Positions 42,127 to 55,900 are shown, numbered from the stretch's first letter. The stretch: DNA of 64,000 nucleotides from Kappaphycus alvarezii (GCA_002205965.3 NADL03000534.1:558001-622000); one strand, 5' to 3'. The notes: generated by a model not told the origin, from the sequence alone. Translations and numbers: made by a program.

Positions 42127-43751
42127 CTATCCTGTTGAACAGAGGGACAACTTCTGTCTTTGGCCAAACTCAAATTTGCATCTATTCCGTATAGAACTCG
42201 TAGTCAATGCAGGTGTCCTACTATCATACGATGTTAGTCTCTGGGTTCTGATATCTGCTGCTGTGAACGCGCGTGAATTTCCCTCATCTAGAGTATCCAT
42301 CGACTCTTGGGTAATCAAACTCGTTTACCCGGGGCTGGGGAATTGGAGGACGATGCCGCCACCCCGTCGCTTGCGTTTGCTGATATTCATGTACAGGAAC
42401 AGAAAGCGGGACCCTTACGGGCATGAGGTTTGAAGAACCTGCTAGCCAAACAGGTTGCGGGTTTGGCACTGTCCTAACAGTTTGAGGTTTCGGAGGAGCC
42501 GGGTGTTTTCGTGAGATGCTGTCGGTTGAAATGGTTGCAGGAAACGCTGTTTCGAACGTTTCGGTGCGGAGGTTACCGCAGTATGTTCATGGCGCACATC
42601 ATTCGGCAAGGGGCGCCTCTGGGAAAGGCTTCCGAATGTGCTGTCCGACAGCTTGGGAGCACGGGAGACGTCGAGGATGTAGTGTGAGGAATTTGGTTGT
42701 GAGCTGTGTCTGCTCCGTTCCCAGAAGATCCATATGGCTCGGTTGCAGTTGCTGGCACGTTGGTACGACATTTCCGGAGGGGTATGGTGCTTTTTGTGTA
42801 TAGCACTGATTGCCGTGGTTTGCTCTGTTCTTTGACGCCTGATGCGCCTCACAGGCTCGTCAAGGATTTCGTTTGTGTCAGGCGATGACCGAGGCGCTTT
42901 GTAGAGTTTGATTGACTAGGTCCAAGTGGGCGCACTAGTGTGGACGCGAGGTCTGGATCGTTTGGGATGCTCTTTTCCTCAAATTGTCATGTATCTCAGT
43001 TCCACTAGCGCTTATGATTGTCTCTGCTTGGTGTGTAGTCGAGGCTGAACAGCGGTTTCCGATCGATACGAAGACAGGTTACCAAATGCCTGCCTTGATG
43101 CGACTGAATGGGCTTCTAGCGTTCTATCGCTTTGCTGTGCACGTGATGGTACTACGGATGAAGTTGACAAAAAGGCTTGCTTGCGAATGTCTGAACTAGC
43201 ATTTGTTTTGATGGGGGACGCATGGTGACCCTTCCCGTGGCCAGTTCTCGCACGTTGGTGCAACGTTGCGGATTGAGCAGTGGAAGCAGATTTTTTAAAG
43301 GTTGGCCCAGAAAATGTTGTAGCCTCATTAGGAGATTTCCTTGGCGTTCGGAACGATCGTGCCCAACCGGTGTTGCGGTCGAGTGGGAAAAATACGGGTT
43401 CGTGATGAATCCGCTGTCAACGTTCTCTCCCTAGGCCTCGTGTTTAATCTAGGGTCCAACTTTGAGATTTCAGTTGGGGGTGGAGATGCCTGAGCAACTT
43501 GAATTGCAGACGGTTCCGGTTTCACTGCTTGATACAGATTGCCGCTGTCGACATAACAGGCTCACCAAGTTCCGGAAGATTGGCTGCCTCAGCAGCTGCC
43601 TCCAGCATTGAGAGCCTTTGTCCCTCCATCTTTTGTAAATGTGGGAGGATCGTGACTGAACCAGCGAGCGCGACGAAGGGAAACCAGTTGCGAGAAATTC
43701 GATTTCGGCTGGCTTAAAAAAACGCCTGGCAGAATGGCCTGCGAAAGTCAT
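42127..43751 (-). pseudogene. Gln/Ser/Pro-rich minus-strand coding stretch
   Basis: Consecutive minus frames: 43470-43751 (MTFAGHSARRFFKPAEIEFL; then in another phase GSVTILPHLQKMEGQRLSML), 43328-43525, 43012-43263, 42442-42852 (136 codons) and 42127-42469. They are low-complexity, rich in Ser, Gln, Pro and Arg. This composition suits a disordered regulatory protein or a gag-like ORF lying 5' of the stretch at 40850-41576. No domain was identified. Confidence 0.35.
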
Positions 43752-43984
43752 GAATCAGCCCGTAGAGAGTATGCAACTGCAGAAATGTTTCGCAAATAAT
43801 TTCCAATATGACCAATTACGCACTCTTGTGTTCCTCGTTTCATGTGGGAAATAAAAGGGGGAAAATTTTGGTGATTTTTTATTTGGAAAATAAGTAATTT
43901 CTTGGGAAACAAAATCATGCACGCAGGTTTTGCAAGATTTTGCAACACATGTGCACGTGGATAATGCGGGACTGGAATTAACAA

Positions 43985-44420
43985 AGATTCATCGTACAGT
44001 TTTGACGACCGACACACGTGTTTCGCCTCCCCTGTTCAGTACAAGATCTTTCATACGACACAGTACGCAGGAAAGCATTGTACAGCCTAGTACTGAAATT
44101 TTGACACTTTTGTCGATTAGTCTATAATTACAGTACAGAGGTAGCTAGCTACACTTTTTGTACAGTGCACACTGTACAAACGATAAGCCAATCACGAGCC
44201 ACGACTACAATGACTTGGAAGATGTAATGATTAGTGCTGTACTTTAAATTTCAAAACTAGTCTATGCTGTAATGCTACCGGTAGTACAGTACCAATCGAG
44301 CTACAATATGGTACGGTATGTCTACTACTTTACAGAACAGTACTGTACAGTACAGTACATACAGCATGTACTGTAGTAGTATTTTTTATACGTTACAGTG
44401 GGGTATTCAAGACTTGCATG
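43985..44420. repeat. TACAGTAC / GTACTGTAC-rich low-complexity block
   Basis: Dense overlapping words TACAGT, ACTGTAC and GTACAGTAC, peaking at 44335-44385 where several follow one another directly. The word is palindromic in style (TACAGTACTGTA). The same word appears singly in many places in the window (13.8-14.06, 16.2, 28.68, 32.95 and 36.05 kb). Confidence 0.75.
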
Positions 44421-44797
44421 TTGCACCTGCATATGTCAGTGGTAAAGTAATTCATCACAGTACACATGAGAATTCTTTTACTCTTTTAACTTATCTTGAG
44501 TGTACACCGACTGACCGACTATTCAGTAAGCTTCGAAAACAAAAGTGCTTTATGGCCATTTTCAATATTTTCATTTTATTACACCTACTTACTGCTCTCA
44601 ACGAGCTGAACAACGCTGTACGGTATAATTCGTTTTAAAATGCGTTTACACGTTTCTATCGCCCGAACCCCTTCTTCAACCATACAATTCAAGTTTATTT
44701 TTAGAATCCGAAGGAGACTGTTACATTGAAAATAAAACTTTGTCTGGACGACACCAAGAGTATTGCCAACGTCTGTCCCTAACAGTAATCATGGACA

Positions 44798-46760
44798 TTG
44801 AAAAAATTCTTGCTTCGGACCTTGCCGAAGATAACCCCAACCTTACCCCAGCTTCAAGCATCCCAACTACAGACTCTACTGAATGGAGTCAGTCATTACG
44901 ACCCTAATGTTGAGCTCATCGTCCCTACTCCTCTCCTCTCATCACCACAGCTCCAGTTCCCTCCGGAACCTACAACCACGCCTCTCGAGCACCTTCTCCC
45001 GTCCATGCCCATTACGACAACTTGATGGCTTCATTCACATGCGACCCTTCGTGTTTCTCACCTTCTCTTAAAAGCCATTACCAACAAATTCAGGGCCTTA
45101 ATGAAGTGCATCAGGTTGATTTAGTTCGAAAAATGCTATTTGCAGCAGCTGCCTCTCCGAATGTGACCAATAAATTTCTACTAGAGAGCCCTGTTCCTCA
45201 TAGAAAGTGTAGACGTCGAAAAACAGCAAGCCATCCAGGGAGAACGACCATTGTCTATGCTATTAAGGGAAGAAAAGTGTGCAGAAGTGCATTTGCGGCA
45301 GTCGTTCAGTTATCGGAAGCTCCTTATCAACGCCATGCGCTCCAAGTCACGGCATCCATAGTTCAATCTATCTACAACACTAATCATAGCACGTCGAGAA
45401 AGGGGAAGCTTGGGGTATAAAGGACTGTTATTGAAGCTTTTTTAAAATCACTTGCTTCTTTGCATGCTTTAGAATGCCCTCAGGGCCATGGATCTGCAGA
45501 ATAATTGCCTTTCCGTCTTTTATCTAATTATTTTACTCGAGTAAAGGTGCATGATGTGTATTTTTTTTCAATAGGAAAGGATAATGAAGGGTTTAATGAC
45601 AATGGAGGCGTCATTGTCAAAACCGAAACAGCCGCTCTGATATAATTTATTCTTACGGCAATATATTCAAGAGATGCCTACGCCTCGTATCACCAGTAGA
45701 GGAAGCGATTTTTGCTATACCTGCACTACGTTAAAGAATATTCTACCTAAAAAGCGGATCAGGGATGTTCTCTCTCAAAGCTCAAAAAAATTCTGTTCGA
45801 GCACCGTACAGAAGCTCGATCGGAGTTCAAACACTATAAAAAGTGCCAACAAGACGCCTCAAGTGGTCAAGGTGGGTTTATACATTTAGTTCTTGATTTT
45901 GCAGAGAACTGCTTGCTGCCAAAGCTGCAGAAACAGCCTGGCTAACTTTACTTTACGACTGGCCTCAAGTTTGACGTCTTCGGTGTTTCATGTAGCAGTA
46001 TATCTACGAATTATATTTTTGGTCTACCAGAAGGCTAATGGCTGAATGAAAAGACGGCGAATGTTGTCATTTCTACGGTGAACTTCGTTTTAAACGAATT
46101 ACGAGAAAGCTCTGCAATTGCTGTGTTGAAGCATCTAAAACTGCATGCAGACAATTGTAGCGGGCAGAATAATAATCGATACATCCTATTGTATTTAGCT
46201 TGGAGAGTTATTGCAGGTTACGAGGACAGTATTTATCTTCACTTTTTAAGTGGGGCATACAAAGAATGTCTGTGATGGCGCCTTCGGACATTTCAAAGAA
46301 CGTTTCGGCAAAGTGACCTACTTTGCCCTGATGACATGACAAAAATTATTGACAGTGATGCACATTCAACCGTTGTCATTCCATCAACGAAGGTGAAATG
46401 GTTCAATTGGAAACGATATTTGGAGCAGCACTTTACCATTCCCGCAAAACTGAAGCTATATTAAGGGCATTTATTTTCATTTTGCACTGCAAGCAAAAGG
46501 ACACGTAGAATGAGGAAGCTATCTACTTCTGTTGAGGAGGATTGCTTTATTTTATTGAAATGGCATACCGAAGTTTCTACAATAGTGGATTTTTTCTCCA
46601 GAGAAGATCTGAGGGCTAATTTTAAGCTCCAATGGGTGCCTCTGATATCCGTTCCATCACCGAAAGAAGGCAAAAGAAGGGAATACCTGACAGCCAATTT
46701 ACTTATCAGGTACCATTATGGCAACACCGAGATTGAGGAGAGATAATTTGGGTCAGGGGC
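44798..46760 (+). pseudogene. DUF7869-type, transposase-like protein, frameshifted
   Basis: Plus-strand frames 44798-45025 and 45022-45420 encode the N-terminal part. Later pieces give LVLDFAENCLLPKLQKQPG (about 45885-45940), FGVSCSSISTNYIFGLPEG, HLKLHADNCSGQNNNRYIL (46078-46275 frame), then in a shifted frame CDGAFGHFKERFGK (46271-46312) and KVKWFNWKRYLEQHF. LDFAEN, HADNCSGQN and CDGAFGHFK are signatures of a widespread eukaryotic family that I know as DUF7869, with an RNase H-like acidic pattern suggesting a DDE-type transposase. Stops and frameshifts show it is dead. Termini were not found. Confidence 0.65.
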
Positions 46761-48300
46761 AGAGGCCATGTTTGCCATAATTTTGGAATGAAAAACGGCT
46801 TGAGCACACCGTAAAGAGCATGAGGTTCATCACAGTCTGCTCCAAATAAAACACTTTGAGAGTATGGGTAATTTTTGCAAAATATGCCATGACTTTAGTT
46901 CTTCAAAAAGGCGATAAGGAACTCTTGTTTTTGAAGCTTACCCATGTAGTCCCTCATCTAAAGACTATGTAAGTATATAATTATGCAATGAATCTATAGT
47001 TTTATATTGATTCGACCTTCCAATTTCTTATCAAATGTTATTTATTAAAGATATGAGATTATTGCAATAACCTCATTATTTTCTATTATTCTGAGGAAAA
47101 CCGAGCCTATTCAGTCACTTTAGCAATATATGTATCATTCAGTACCATTTTAATAACTACTCAGAATCTAACTCTGAGTATTGAATTCAACGTTTCGTAA
47201 CTACAATTCAATGCGCCTGTGACGCCTGATTCGATAGCATTCTTGCACCTACGCCTCTTCAAACCGATATCGTCATCGATTGAATAAAACCTCCTTTTGA
47301 AGCATCTGTGATGACTCGCATATTACGAACGCAATGGATGCAGCTGTATATATATATTTGTTAGCGCAGCGCATAGATAAAAGAAGCAGTCACAGCGATA
47401 CTCCTTTCACCGACACTTGCTTCCAATGACACCCACAGCATTCACACTCTATTATTCAATCTGAAGCGATTCTGTTGTTTGAAGCCTCCTATTGTCTAGT
47501 CAGAAAACAATTCCTTGGGTTTTTCGTGGGAGTAATTGCCCTTGGAAGTTTAGCAACCCCTTGATATTCTTAGTCAATCAAAACGGCACAATGCCACTCA
47601 TCGGATCAATATCCCCAATTCGCTGATCTGCTGGAATCTTTTTAGGAGCGGCACGGTTAAAATGTATATTTTTTCGAAATATCTCAATATCAGACACGGA
47701 ACCGGGGTAGTTTTTTTGGGAAATTTACCGCTAGTCCATTTTCGAGAACGTTTATCTCAACTTTGAAAATGTATAACTTGTGTTTACCATTGAAACAAAC
47801 TTTTCCCTTCTGCGTATTACCGGAAGGCCGATTAGCGTGCTGAAATGTCAAGTCTGCAACATATATAGCTGTCGTAAAGTGTTAAAAATTCTTTCCATCT
47901 TTTACTATATCTGCAAAATTAAATAGAGATAGGTTTGGGCGACGAGAATGTCATATAACGGCTGGCTGAGTAATTCAATAAACTTAGACATCATTCGTTC
48001 AAACCAGTAACTTTTGAGGCCAAAGACGTTTGCGACGATTTCCTACTAGCCTCCATACTTGAGCGTTGTGAGCATCATGAAAATCATATCCTTTCCGCTG
48101 TGGTTCGATTTTAGACCTGTACCAATATGTAACTGTCATTCATCATATCTGCAAATTTTGTTCCATACGGACTGAAATTCTGATGCATCGAAATTGGTCA
48201 TATCGTGGATCGCCTTCGACCCCCCTGTCTCATAAAACTAGTCGAATGCAGGGCACCGTAAAGAGGACTCTTCATCAGCTTCGTCTTCCTCTACGTCCGG
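46761..48300. other. No gene recognised
   Basis: AT-leaning sequence with short frames only; a small TATATATATA run occurs near 47345. It may include the 3' part of the transposase-like element. Confidence 0.35.
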
Positions 48301-48312
48301 CTACTCTGCTAG

Positions 48313-48535
48313 TTCTGCATTCATCTCGATGGGAACATCTACCGGTACCAGAAAGGCATTGTTTGCCTGTCTGTGTCTAGGCTTAAGAACGTGTGTCTGA
48401 GTCAAGTCTATTTAGGAGTGGATCTGTGCCATTATTGGTTGTTTGGAGAGGCACTGAAGCGCAGGGCTAGTGTCACAGCTGAGGAGGTGCTTCAAGCCGT
48501 TATTCATCAGATGAGTCAGTCATTTCCGAAATAAC
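48313..48535 (+). CDS. Possible exon of an unknown gene
   Basis: An open plus frame without ATG, from just after a TAG at 48310-48312 to a TAA at 48533. It encodes FCIHLDGNIYRYQKGIVCLS then GVDLCHYWLFGEALKRRASV and AEEVLQAVIHQMSQSFPK. The mix of hydrophobic core and helices is unlike nearby random frames. The preceding CTACTCTGCTAG could be a 3' splice site, making this a terminal exon. I recognise no family. Chance cannot be excluded at 73 codons. Confidence 0.35.
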
Positions 48536-48761
48536 GCAGTAATTTTCGAAATGGGCGGGTAAGTGAACAATAAATGGGTTCATTGTATTTTAACTTACGT
48601 CTAAGTATCCCATCCAACAAGTAAGTAAATGACTTATCACTTGTGGTTTACTTATCTTTATTTTTTTGTGGCCAATTGCTTGATGACTGAGATTGTTCCA
48701 GGAGCGGCCCTTGTTGCCTGGAAAGTATTGGCTCTTTCGGATAGCCCCGCCTATTCGGTAG

Positions 48762-49179
48762 AGAATCCTATTGTACAAGCGACTTAGAGGGCAGGCCTCT
48801 GTGGCAGATCGGGCCAAGTGGAGAGGTAAACCAAACGGGCACGTAAAAGGAAAACCGACTACTGAATCTACTTACCTATTCTTCCTACGATTTCAGGCAA
48901 TCGGCCCAATAAATTTCTTCGAATACGAAACTCCAACGCCGTCCTGAAGGTTTTGTACCTGCTCACTGTGCCTTCCCCCTCGCTCCCCCTCGCTAACACA
49001 GCTCATACTACACACGGAGTGATGAATTGTGCTCAGCTTGCCGATCGAATGCTTGATGATGCCTATCCTTCGCCACTGGACAGAGATATCTTACGAGAAC
49101 CTAGCTCAGGAGTGTTAAACAACTTTAACGCTTACAGAGTAATTCTTGAAGTTTTTTCCATCTCAGTGATGCTGTAACG
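48762..49179 (+). CDS. Possible two-exon gene end, unknown product
   Basis: An upstream open frame (48762-48825: RLRGQASVADRAKWR) ends at a GTAAAC donor, and a downstream frame starts after TTTCAG (exon from 48897). Splicing out 71 bp (48826-48896) joins them in phase. The second exon encodes NRPNKFLRIRNSNAVLKVLY, then NCAQLADRMLDDAYPSPLD and NNFNAYRVILEVFSISVML before TAA. The coding phase holds for over 90 codons. The upstream start is unknown because of a TAG at 48759-48761. No family recognised. Confidence 0.35.
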
Positions 49180-49990
49180 GTCACCACTGTCTGTCCCTTC
49201 TATATCCTACCCGACTTCGCTCAATTCATTCTAGTACTGGTGGAGCGTTTAAATTATAAAGAAATCAACCTCTAGCACGAGTTTTGAATGGTCTTAGGGG
49301 AAATTTATCGTCAACTGTAATGCATAGTGGTTGAAACTGGCCCTGTTATGAGATCTAGAAGAAATTTAGATCTGAATCTCGACACAGCTTTGTGGCGCGA
49401 GACGCACATCAGCACAAAATGCTGGCTGGAATCTCGCCCTCGGAATCAGGACCCTACACCTTTATTAATACCAACTCCCAACCGGCTTCGGCTGGAAGTT
49501 TAGCACGCCAACTGGGTCTTTGCTTGTGCTTATGCTAGCATAAAACGTTCGAGACTCGTGCAACGCTAAGATTGAGCTATTGCACATAATTTGTTCCTGC
49601 ATTCGTCATTGGCGACCATCAGCTCAGCACCATCAACTTCTGTGTAGCCTAGCTGCAGATACCGTGGTTAGCTACCCCATCTGCGACTACTAATCGCTTA
49701 TTACTACCACCTCAAGTGTAATTAAGCTGTTTGTCCCGTGATTAGCTACCAATTCAATCTAAGCACTTCCGCTCAACACTCATGCAGTTTGCGCACCATG
49801 GGTGCATTCACCCTTATTAGTACCTGGGATTCCTACGCTCTAACTGACATGGCACTCAGGTCTTCTCGCGCAGTCTAGCGGTATGAGTCTCTTCTACGAT
49901 CTCAGATGGATTAACACAAACGCGGTCCTAGGCATGAATTCATTCTGTTCATACATTTATGCCTTGGTTAAGGCCCTCCAGATACATAGA
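49180..49990. other. Unassigned segment with small dyad
   Basis: More balanced base composition than the DNA to its right. It contains the dyad AGATCTA..TAGATCT (49351-49373) and no frame of note. It could be a solo LTR or a gene flank, but I found no partner copy. Confidence 0.3.
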
Positions 49991-52900
49991 GTTGAGATAA
50001 TTTAGTGTAATAAAGTGATTGTTTTGAAATTTTAATACGAAAATAATTTAATGGGATTTTAGAATTTTAGAAGACGTCAAAGTGGTAAAGGAATTCCTAT
50101 AACTTCTTCTCAGGCTACTTAAAGAGAAATAAAGCAGTTATTTAGGAATAGGAATGATTTGAAAGTTTTATCCCCGTAATGAGTTTAAAGAATACATGAA
50201 AATTACAAAATATAGTATGAGTTGTTCTAAAGGGCCATAAGATGTAATTGTGCGCCCTTAAGATGGAAGGAACCATTCAGATACGATTACAGAGCTCTCA
50301 AAGCAATTAAAACAACCATAAATAATTCTTTAGAGAAGCTTTACACGAACAGATAGGCTGAAGGCGATTAAATCCAGAGAAAAACAAAATAATTAAAGTC
50401 CAAACACATGAAAAGTATCAAAAAAGTGAATATTTACAGATATTTGGAATTTTCCACACAGATTGCAGAAAATGAGAGTAAAAGTTTGATTTGGGACGTG
50501 TCTTGGTAATAAAAATCTCTGCTGCTTTTGAAAGCAAAAATACAAAAGAGCATGATATATTGTTGATAATAATCAATTTCTCATGATTTATAAGTGATTC
50601 AGGTATTCAATCTAGCAGGAGATTTAGGTAAGCCGTTAAGTTATTAATATACTGGGAAAAATAGCAATTGATTTACTTACTTGATGAGCTCACATTACGT
50701 CGTAAATAACAGAGGAATTCCATAAATATTGTATTTAAATCTGGAATTATAGGTGTTTAAGAGGAATTCACTAATACCTTTCTATGCTCCAATTTGTATC
50801 ATCTAGAGTAAATTGGAGGAGACTGCAATACAACGGGCGGTACGAAGTTTTTCCTTGAAACTACAAAGTACCGTCAGATAATGAGAAAAATAACAAAAAT
50901 CACATCAACAATCACAGGGAGTCAGCTGTCTACCTTTCGATGTAAACACCTACAATATATATAATCTATTAGATATCTTTAATGGGTACGAGAACTTAAG
51001 CTGATATGTCAAGAGTGATTCCTTGGCCGATTATACAGTACCGTTGTCAGTAAAGATGCAATCACGGGTTACGATTCGCAAAATGATAAGAACTTACAAA
51101 GAGTTAGTTTAATAAAAACGATGAGAAAAGTGGAGTAAAATTGTATAAATACAGAGACCAAAGTGCTTCAAAGTCCGAGGAATAAAGGTTGAGTGAATAT
51201 CACAGAAAATCAATACTATGAGTAATGCAAAATAAGATGGAGAGAGGGTGAAAATAAAGAGCCTGAGCGGTTAAACGTGGTTATACCCAAAGTTTCTGAG
51301 GTTATCATAGGGGGTTAAATTAACTTGTAGCACCTGATTGGCTTTTCAATCAGGGCCGTAGTGGTTATTTAGGTTTATAACTTAGTCAGAAAGATTAAAG
51401 GTATATAATAAGGTAACGTAAGTAAATTCAGTGCAAGGAATATAGTAAATATCAAAGTCGGAGATGAGCTATTTCGACACTTTGTCCAATGGATTGCCCA
51501 AATTTGGTTCCGGTTCATTCGTTGTGCATGATCTAAGTTCCGTGGTACTACAGATAGTAGAACCATTATTAATAACTTAAACTCCTGGTAATTCGAATGT
51601 TTTTGCTACTGGACATTGCAGGATCAAAAAATCGAAAATTAGATAAACTCTTTATTTGTGATGGTATTCATTTCCTTGTAGCTGCGTTGGTTCTCTCTCC
51701 CAATACATAGAAGGATATTTTTCGTTAAGTCCTGTTGAATTTCTTTTAGCATGTCGAGGGATATTAGAAATTATGGCCGAAATATGGTAAGGTTACACTA
51801 GATTATCTCCAAGATAACCAAATTTTCACGAACCTTTAACGAGTCCAGGTTTTAAAGATCCTTTTACGTTCATATTAGCTTAGTTTTAAACATTCTTTTG
51901 GTAATATATACGCTAATTATTGCTTCCGCTGCAGCATCGGCGCAACTGAAGTGGAAAAGGAAGGTCTCATGATATATCACATTTTTACGCATAGTGAAAG
52001 ATACTCTAGTACGAGCAGTACATGTTTTCCTGTTTCTGTAAAGCGATTTTGGAAAATAAAATTTATTTTGTAAAAAGTTTGAAAATATTTGAATGAATGG
52101 GTTTAGAATGGTACCACTACTTTGTTCATAGTAGGAGATAAAATGTCTAGGTCATACTAATATATATAGGAATTACATAAACTCTGCGTACTTGGCCTCT
52201 TTGCACTCACCCAAATTTGGTTTAGAGCAGCCATTATTCACTCTCTTACTGCCACATATCCCCCTGTTTACCGTAAGATTCCAACTACCTCTTGCTCGTA
52301 ACATATGATGCTGAGATGATCTGTTTACTTGATTATATCTAATTCCGACCACATTTATTTCATAAATAATAAGCTGTTTAATCCATAGTTTAAGGTTGAC
52401 GTCTGAAAATCTTCAACATAACTATTATAAAATCCCTTGTCATTTTTGATTTCAGCCTCATTGGAAAATAAGTTGCAGCAATTTGCACTAACCAGCACAT
52501 CATCTCCATACATGGCATAAGGCTGTCTATAATATCCTTAATAAGTGTTACTCATCACATTTCCAATGAGAAAGGAAAAATATCCATCGAAAGCAAAAGG
52601 CCTGACTTTTTGGCTGAAATAAAATGAAAGGAATTTATTTATTTAAACATCAAGGGCGTCTGGCTGAAACATTTTGTATTAAAATTAAATAAAAAATCAA
52701 GCTGAATAAATGGTATCTTCTGCGTAGAATTGACTCCACAGAGCAATTGCATTCGTGAAAAACAGACATTGGCGTAAAATTAAAGTAATGTGAAATATTT
52801 TTGAGAAATTACCGGAAAAGTTGTTTCTTGTCACATAATTCATCTTCGATGCTGTCGTATTGTTCTTAAAGTTGAAGCTGAAGATCAGAAATGATCTGAA

Positions 52901-55900
52901 AAGCGGAAAATTGCTTCAGTTATCCTTGGTCGTTATAGCCTGAAATTGTTACAATAATGTTTAGGATGTCCTAAAACCTAAAACTATCACAATTGACCTT
53001 AGGTATATTTAGAGTTAATATATGTATGAACTAACGGCAACCGTACTTCTTTTTTGGATATTTTAAGTCCTGTTTCAGAATTATTTTGATCACAAGCTGT
53101 TCGAAACGAAAGATTCACCATATATATATAGAGAGAGTTCAAACTGAACATTTTTAATTTAAATAATATCAATTCTAAATTTGGTTTCATCTCGCCACGA
53201 ACTTTAAAATTTCCTTAAATACATAAATATTCTACTTTCTTATTCAACAAAAAACGTCTCCAAATTTGGTTCAGTCAAGATATTTTGAACTGCTTTAAAT
53301 CAATCCGAAAGGTTACTTTTTTCTGTAAGGGCCGATGGGTACTATTATAGCTAGAAGTCTTAATAATTTGAAGTAGAATATTAGTAGGGCAAGTAAATGC
53401 ATTGAAGAATAGTTACCGGTTAGGTATATGCGTTTGATTCATTTATGCACATGAAATTTCCCGTCTCGTTATTCGTTTTCAATAATGGAAGCATCGCAGA
53501 AATATCAATAGCAAGTATCATGTGTACCAAAGTATTTTGTTGGTACTAATTTGGCATCTGATATGATATGCAAAGCCTTACATGATACTTCGCTGCAGCC
53601 TTGATATTTATATTGATAATAGAAAAATTTAACTAACAGTCTATTATATTCAGTCAATCTGACTTGCATGCTAATTTTGAAATATTTATACAGTTTCAAT
53701 ATGATTGAGTCGTGTAGATGTCAAAATGTCAAAACTGAGAGGGAAAGTAATGACTTTTGATGCCTAATCTCACAATTTCTTGTTCTTGGATGTTAATTTG
53801 TAAAAGTATCAGTTCTTCTTATTTTAAATGGTTAAATTATTACATTGCAAAAAAACATTTTACTTTGGTACTGTCATTCAGTTAAAAGGACGGAGACACC
53901 TATAGCTATCTTTCCAATATCTTATGGTCAATCTGGTAGCAATATTCGCCTACAAATGCAAATGCCTGAAATTTCTTTCTGTGTAATCTTTTATAGTACC
54001 CTCGGTGCTAAGTATCCTGACTATGCATTTTAATTAATTATTTTCAAATATCAATCCATAATAAGACTATATGTGCGCAAATTTTGATTTATATTTGTAT
54101 ACCACTATTTAAAAGGATTCATTACGATTTATTGATGCGGCCACGTTTTGCATCTAGATATATACGAAGATTCTAACTCCAAAAGATTGTTTTGCAGACA
54201 ATTTTTCTGTGATGCAAAAGTTAGTCTCTTTATTCACCAAATTTACATCGTTGCTAGGCTATTAATAAGATATTTCCTGTAGATAGCCCCCCCAAAAAGA
54301 ATCCCACTTTGTAATATCCCTTTTAGTTTTGAAGGAAATCCGGGTCAGAAATCGAAGTACGTAAACGACACAACGGCTATGAAACGTTCTCGCCGCATTG
54401 GAAGAAAAATTACGGAAGTATATACATATAAATTGATTATTAGTCATGAGTCACGACTAATCGAAAAGAACTGTTTCGGACCTTTTTTTGGTAAATGAAA
54501 TTAAATAGTATGGGTTTTAGTTTTTGAAGTCGTGAAGTAACGGAATTTTTTCAGAAAAAAGTTTACAACAGTTCGGCTATAGTTTCAATCTAAATTTTAT
54601 CCAAAAATTTTAAACGATAAATTTTCTGACCTGATTTACAATTGACGATTAATTAAACCCTTAACATAAACTGTAGCATTAGGCTGTTCTACGATTGCTC
54701 TTATCCGGAACTAAAAGCGATGAGACATGTATTAGCGCTTGAATCTTGGTAAAATTGCTAACAAAAAGATTGAGTAAACTACTTCGAGGAAAAATGAAAA
54801 TGAAAATGTTAATACACTTTACTAACGAATTTAACAAAAAATTTTGTGGTCGTATTGGAAAAGACTCGTTAGTAGCCCTCTATTCAGCTGATAACAAATT
54901 TTAACGTTTGGTAAGCAGAAGTTTTTTCTATGGAGCTTATCTGAACCTACAACTTCTACATCGATAAAATATTGCCCACAAAAAATTACGGCTTAAGTGA
55001 CTGAGAGGTTGGGCCAAATTTTACCGACAAAACTTTTTAACATTTTCGTCAACAATAATCGAGGAGATTTTCTCGAATTTTCAGTATGTAAATATTGTCG
55101 AATTGATATGAACTTTATTATTTCCGACAGATCTTCATATTAAGTCCTTTTTTAGGAAAAACAAGAGTTAGAAGGGCCTACTTTCCCATAATTTCTAAGT
55201 TATTAAGTAATATAAGTAAGATAATACCCAAAAGACATTGAAGTAGCGCAGTTTAAAATGATAATCGTGGTAAATATTCTTCCTTGTTTATCTGATTTAC
55301 GAAATGTGCTATATAGCAATATTATATGATTTATAAACATCAATAAATATCTAATAAACGAAACAAAGGATTTCATTTAACCATTTAAAATTGTTTCTCA
55401 CCACTGCCTCTCATGAGTTCTCCAGTGTACTTAAAATAGGAGCTCTTATTTAGGTTACAGCAAGGTTACCTTTCAAAAAGGAAACTTCAACATCAAATTA
55501 AATTTTCCGCATTTAGTCACCTCAAAACCTCAGTTTCTCTCCAATAATCTGACTGCACATAAGCGCTTACAAATGCACAATATCAGTTGAAATGCTTTTC
55601 TCAGATTTTCTTCTAAAATATTATTTATTTTCCAATACAGTAACATCGACAGCCCATTTTCATTTCCACTCCCAGAAATGAAAAATTGAGAGGATAACGA
55701 AGCCCTTGTGTTTTAACTTAGATATGAAGTAGAAATTCGATTAGAGGCTGATATTTAAATTGAATCCACCAACTGCTGAATAGAACACGTTGAGATGTGC
55801 ACAGTATCACTACAGGATTAAAAACTTCAGATCTTAAATAGGAAGTTAGAGAATTTTTCAAGACGCTAGCATCATTCTATACCCCTCCAATTACAGCTGA

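Noticed and set aside
43600..43751. GINS subunit PSF2-like start (KPAEIEFLA..VTILP)
   Set aside because: The two pieces lie in different frames, and nothing beyond the first few residues fits; too short to support.
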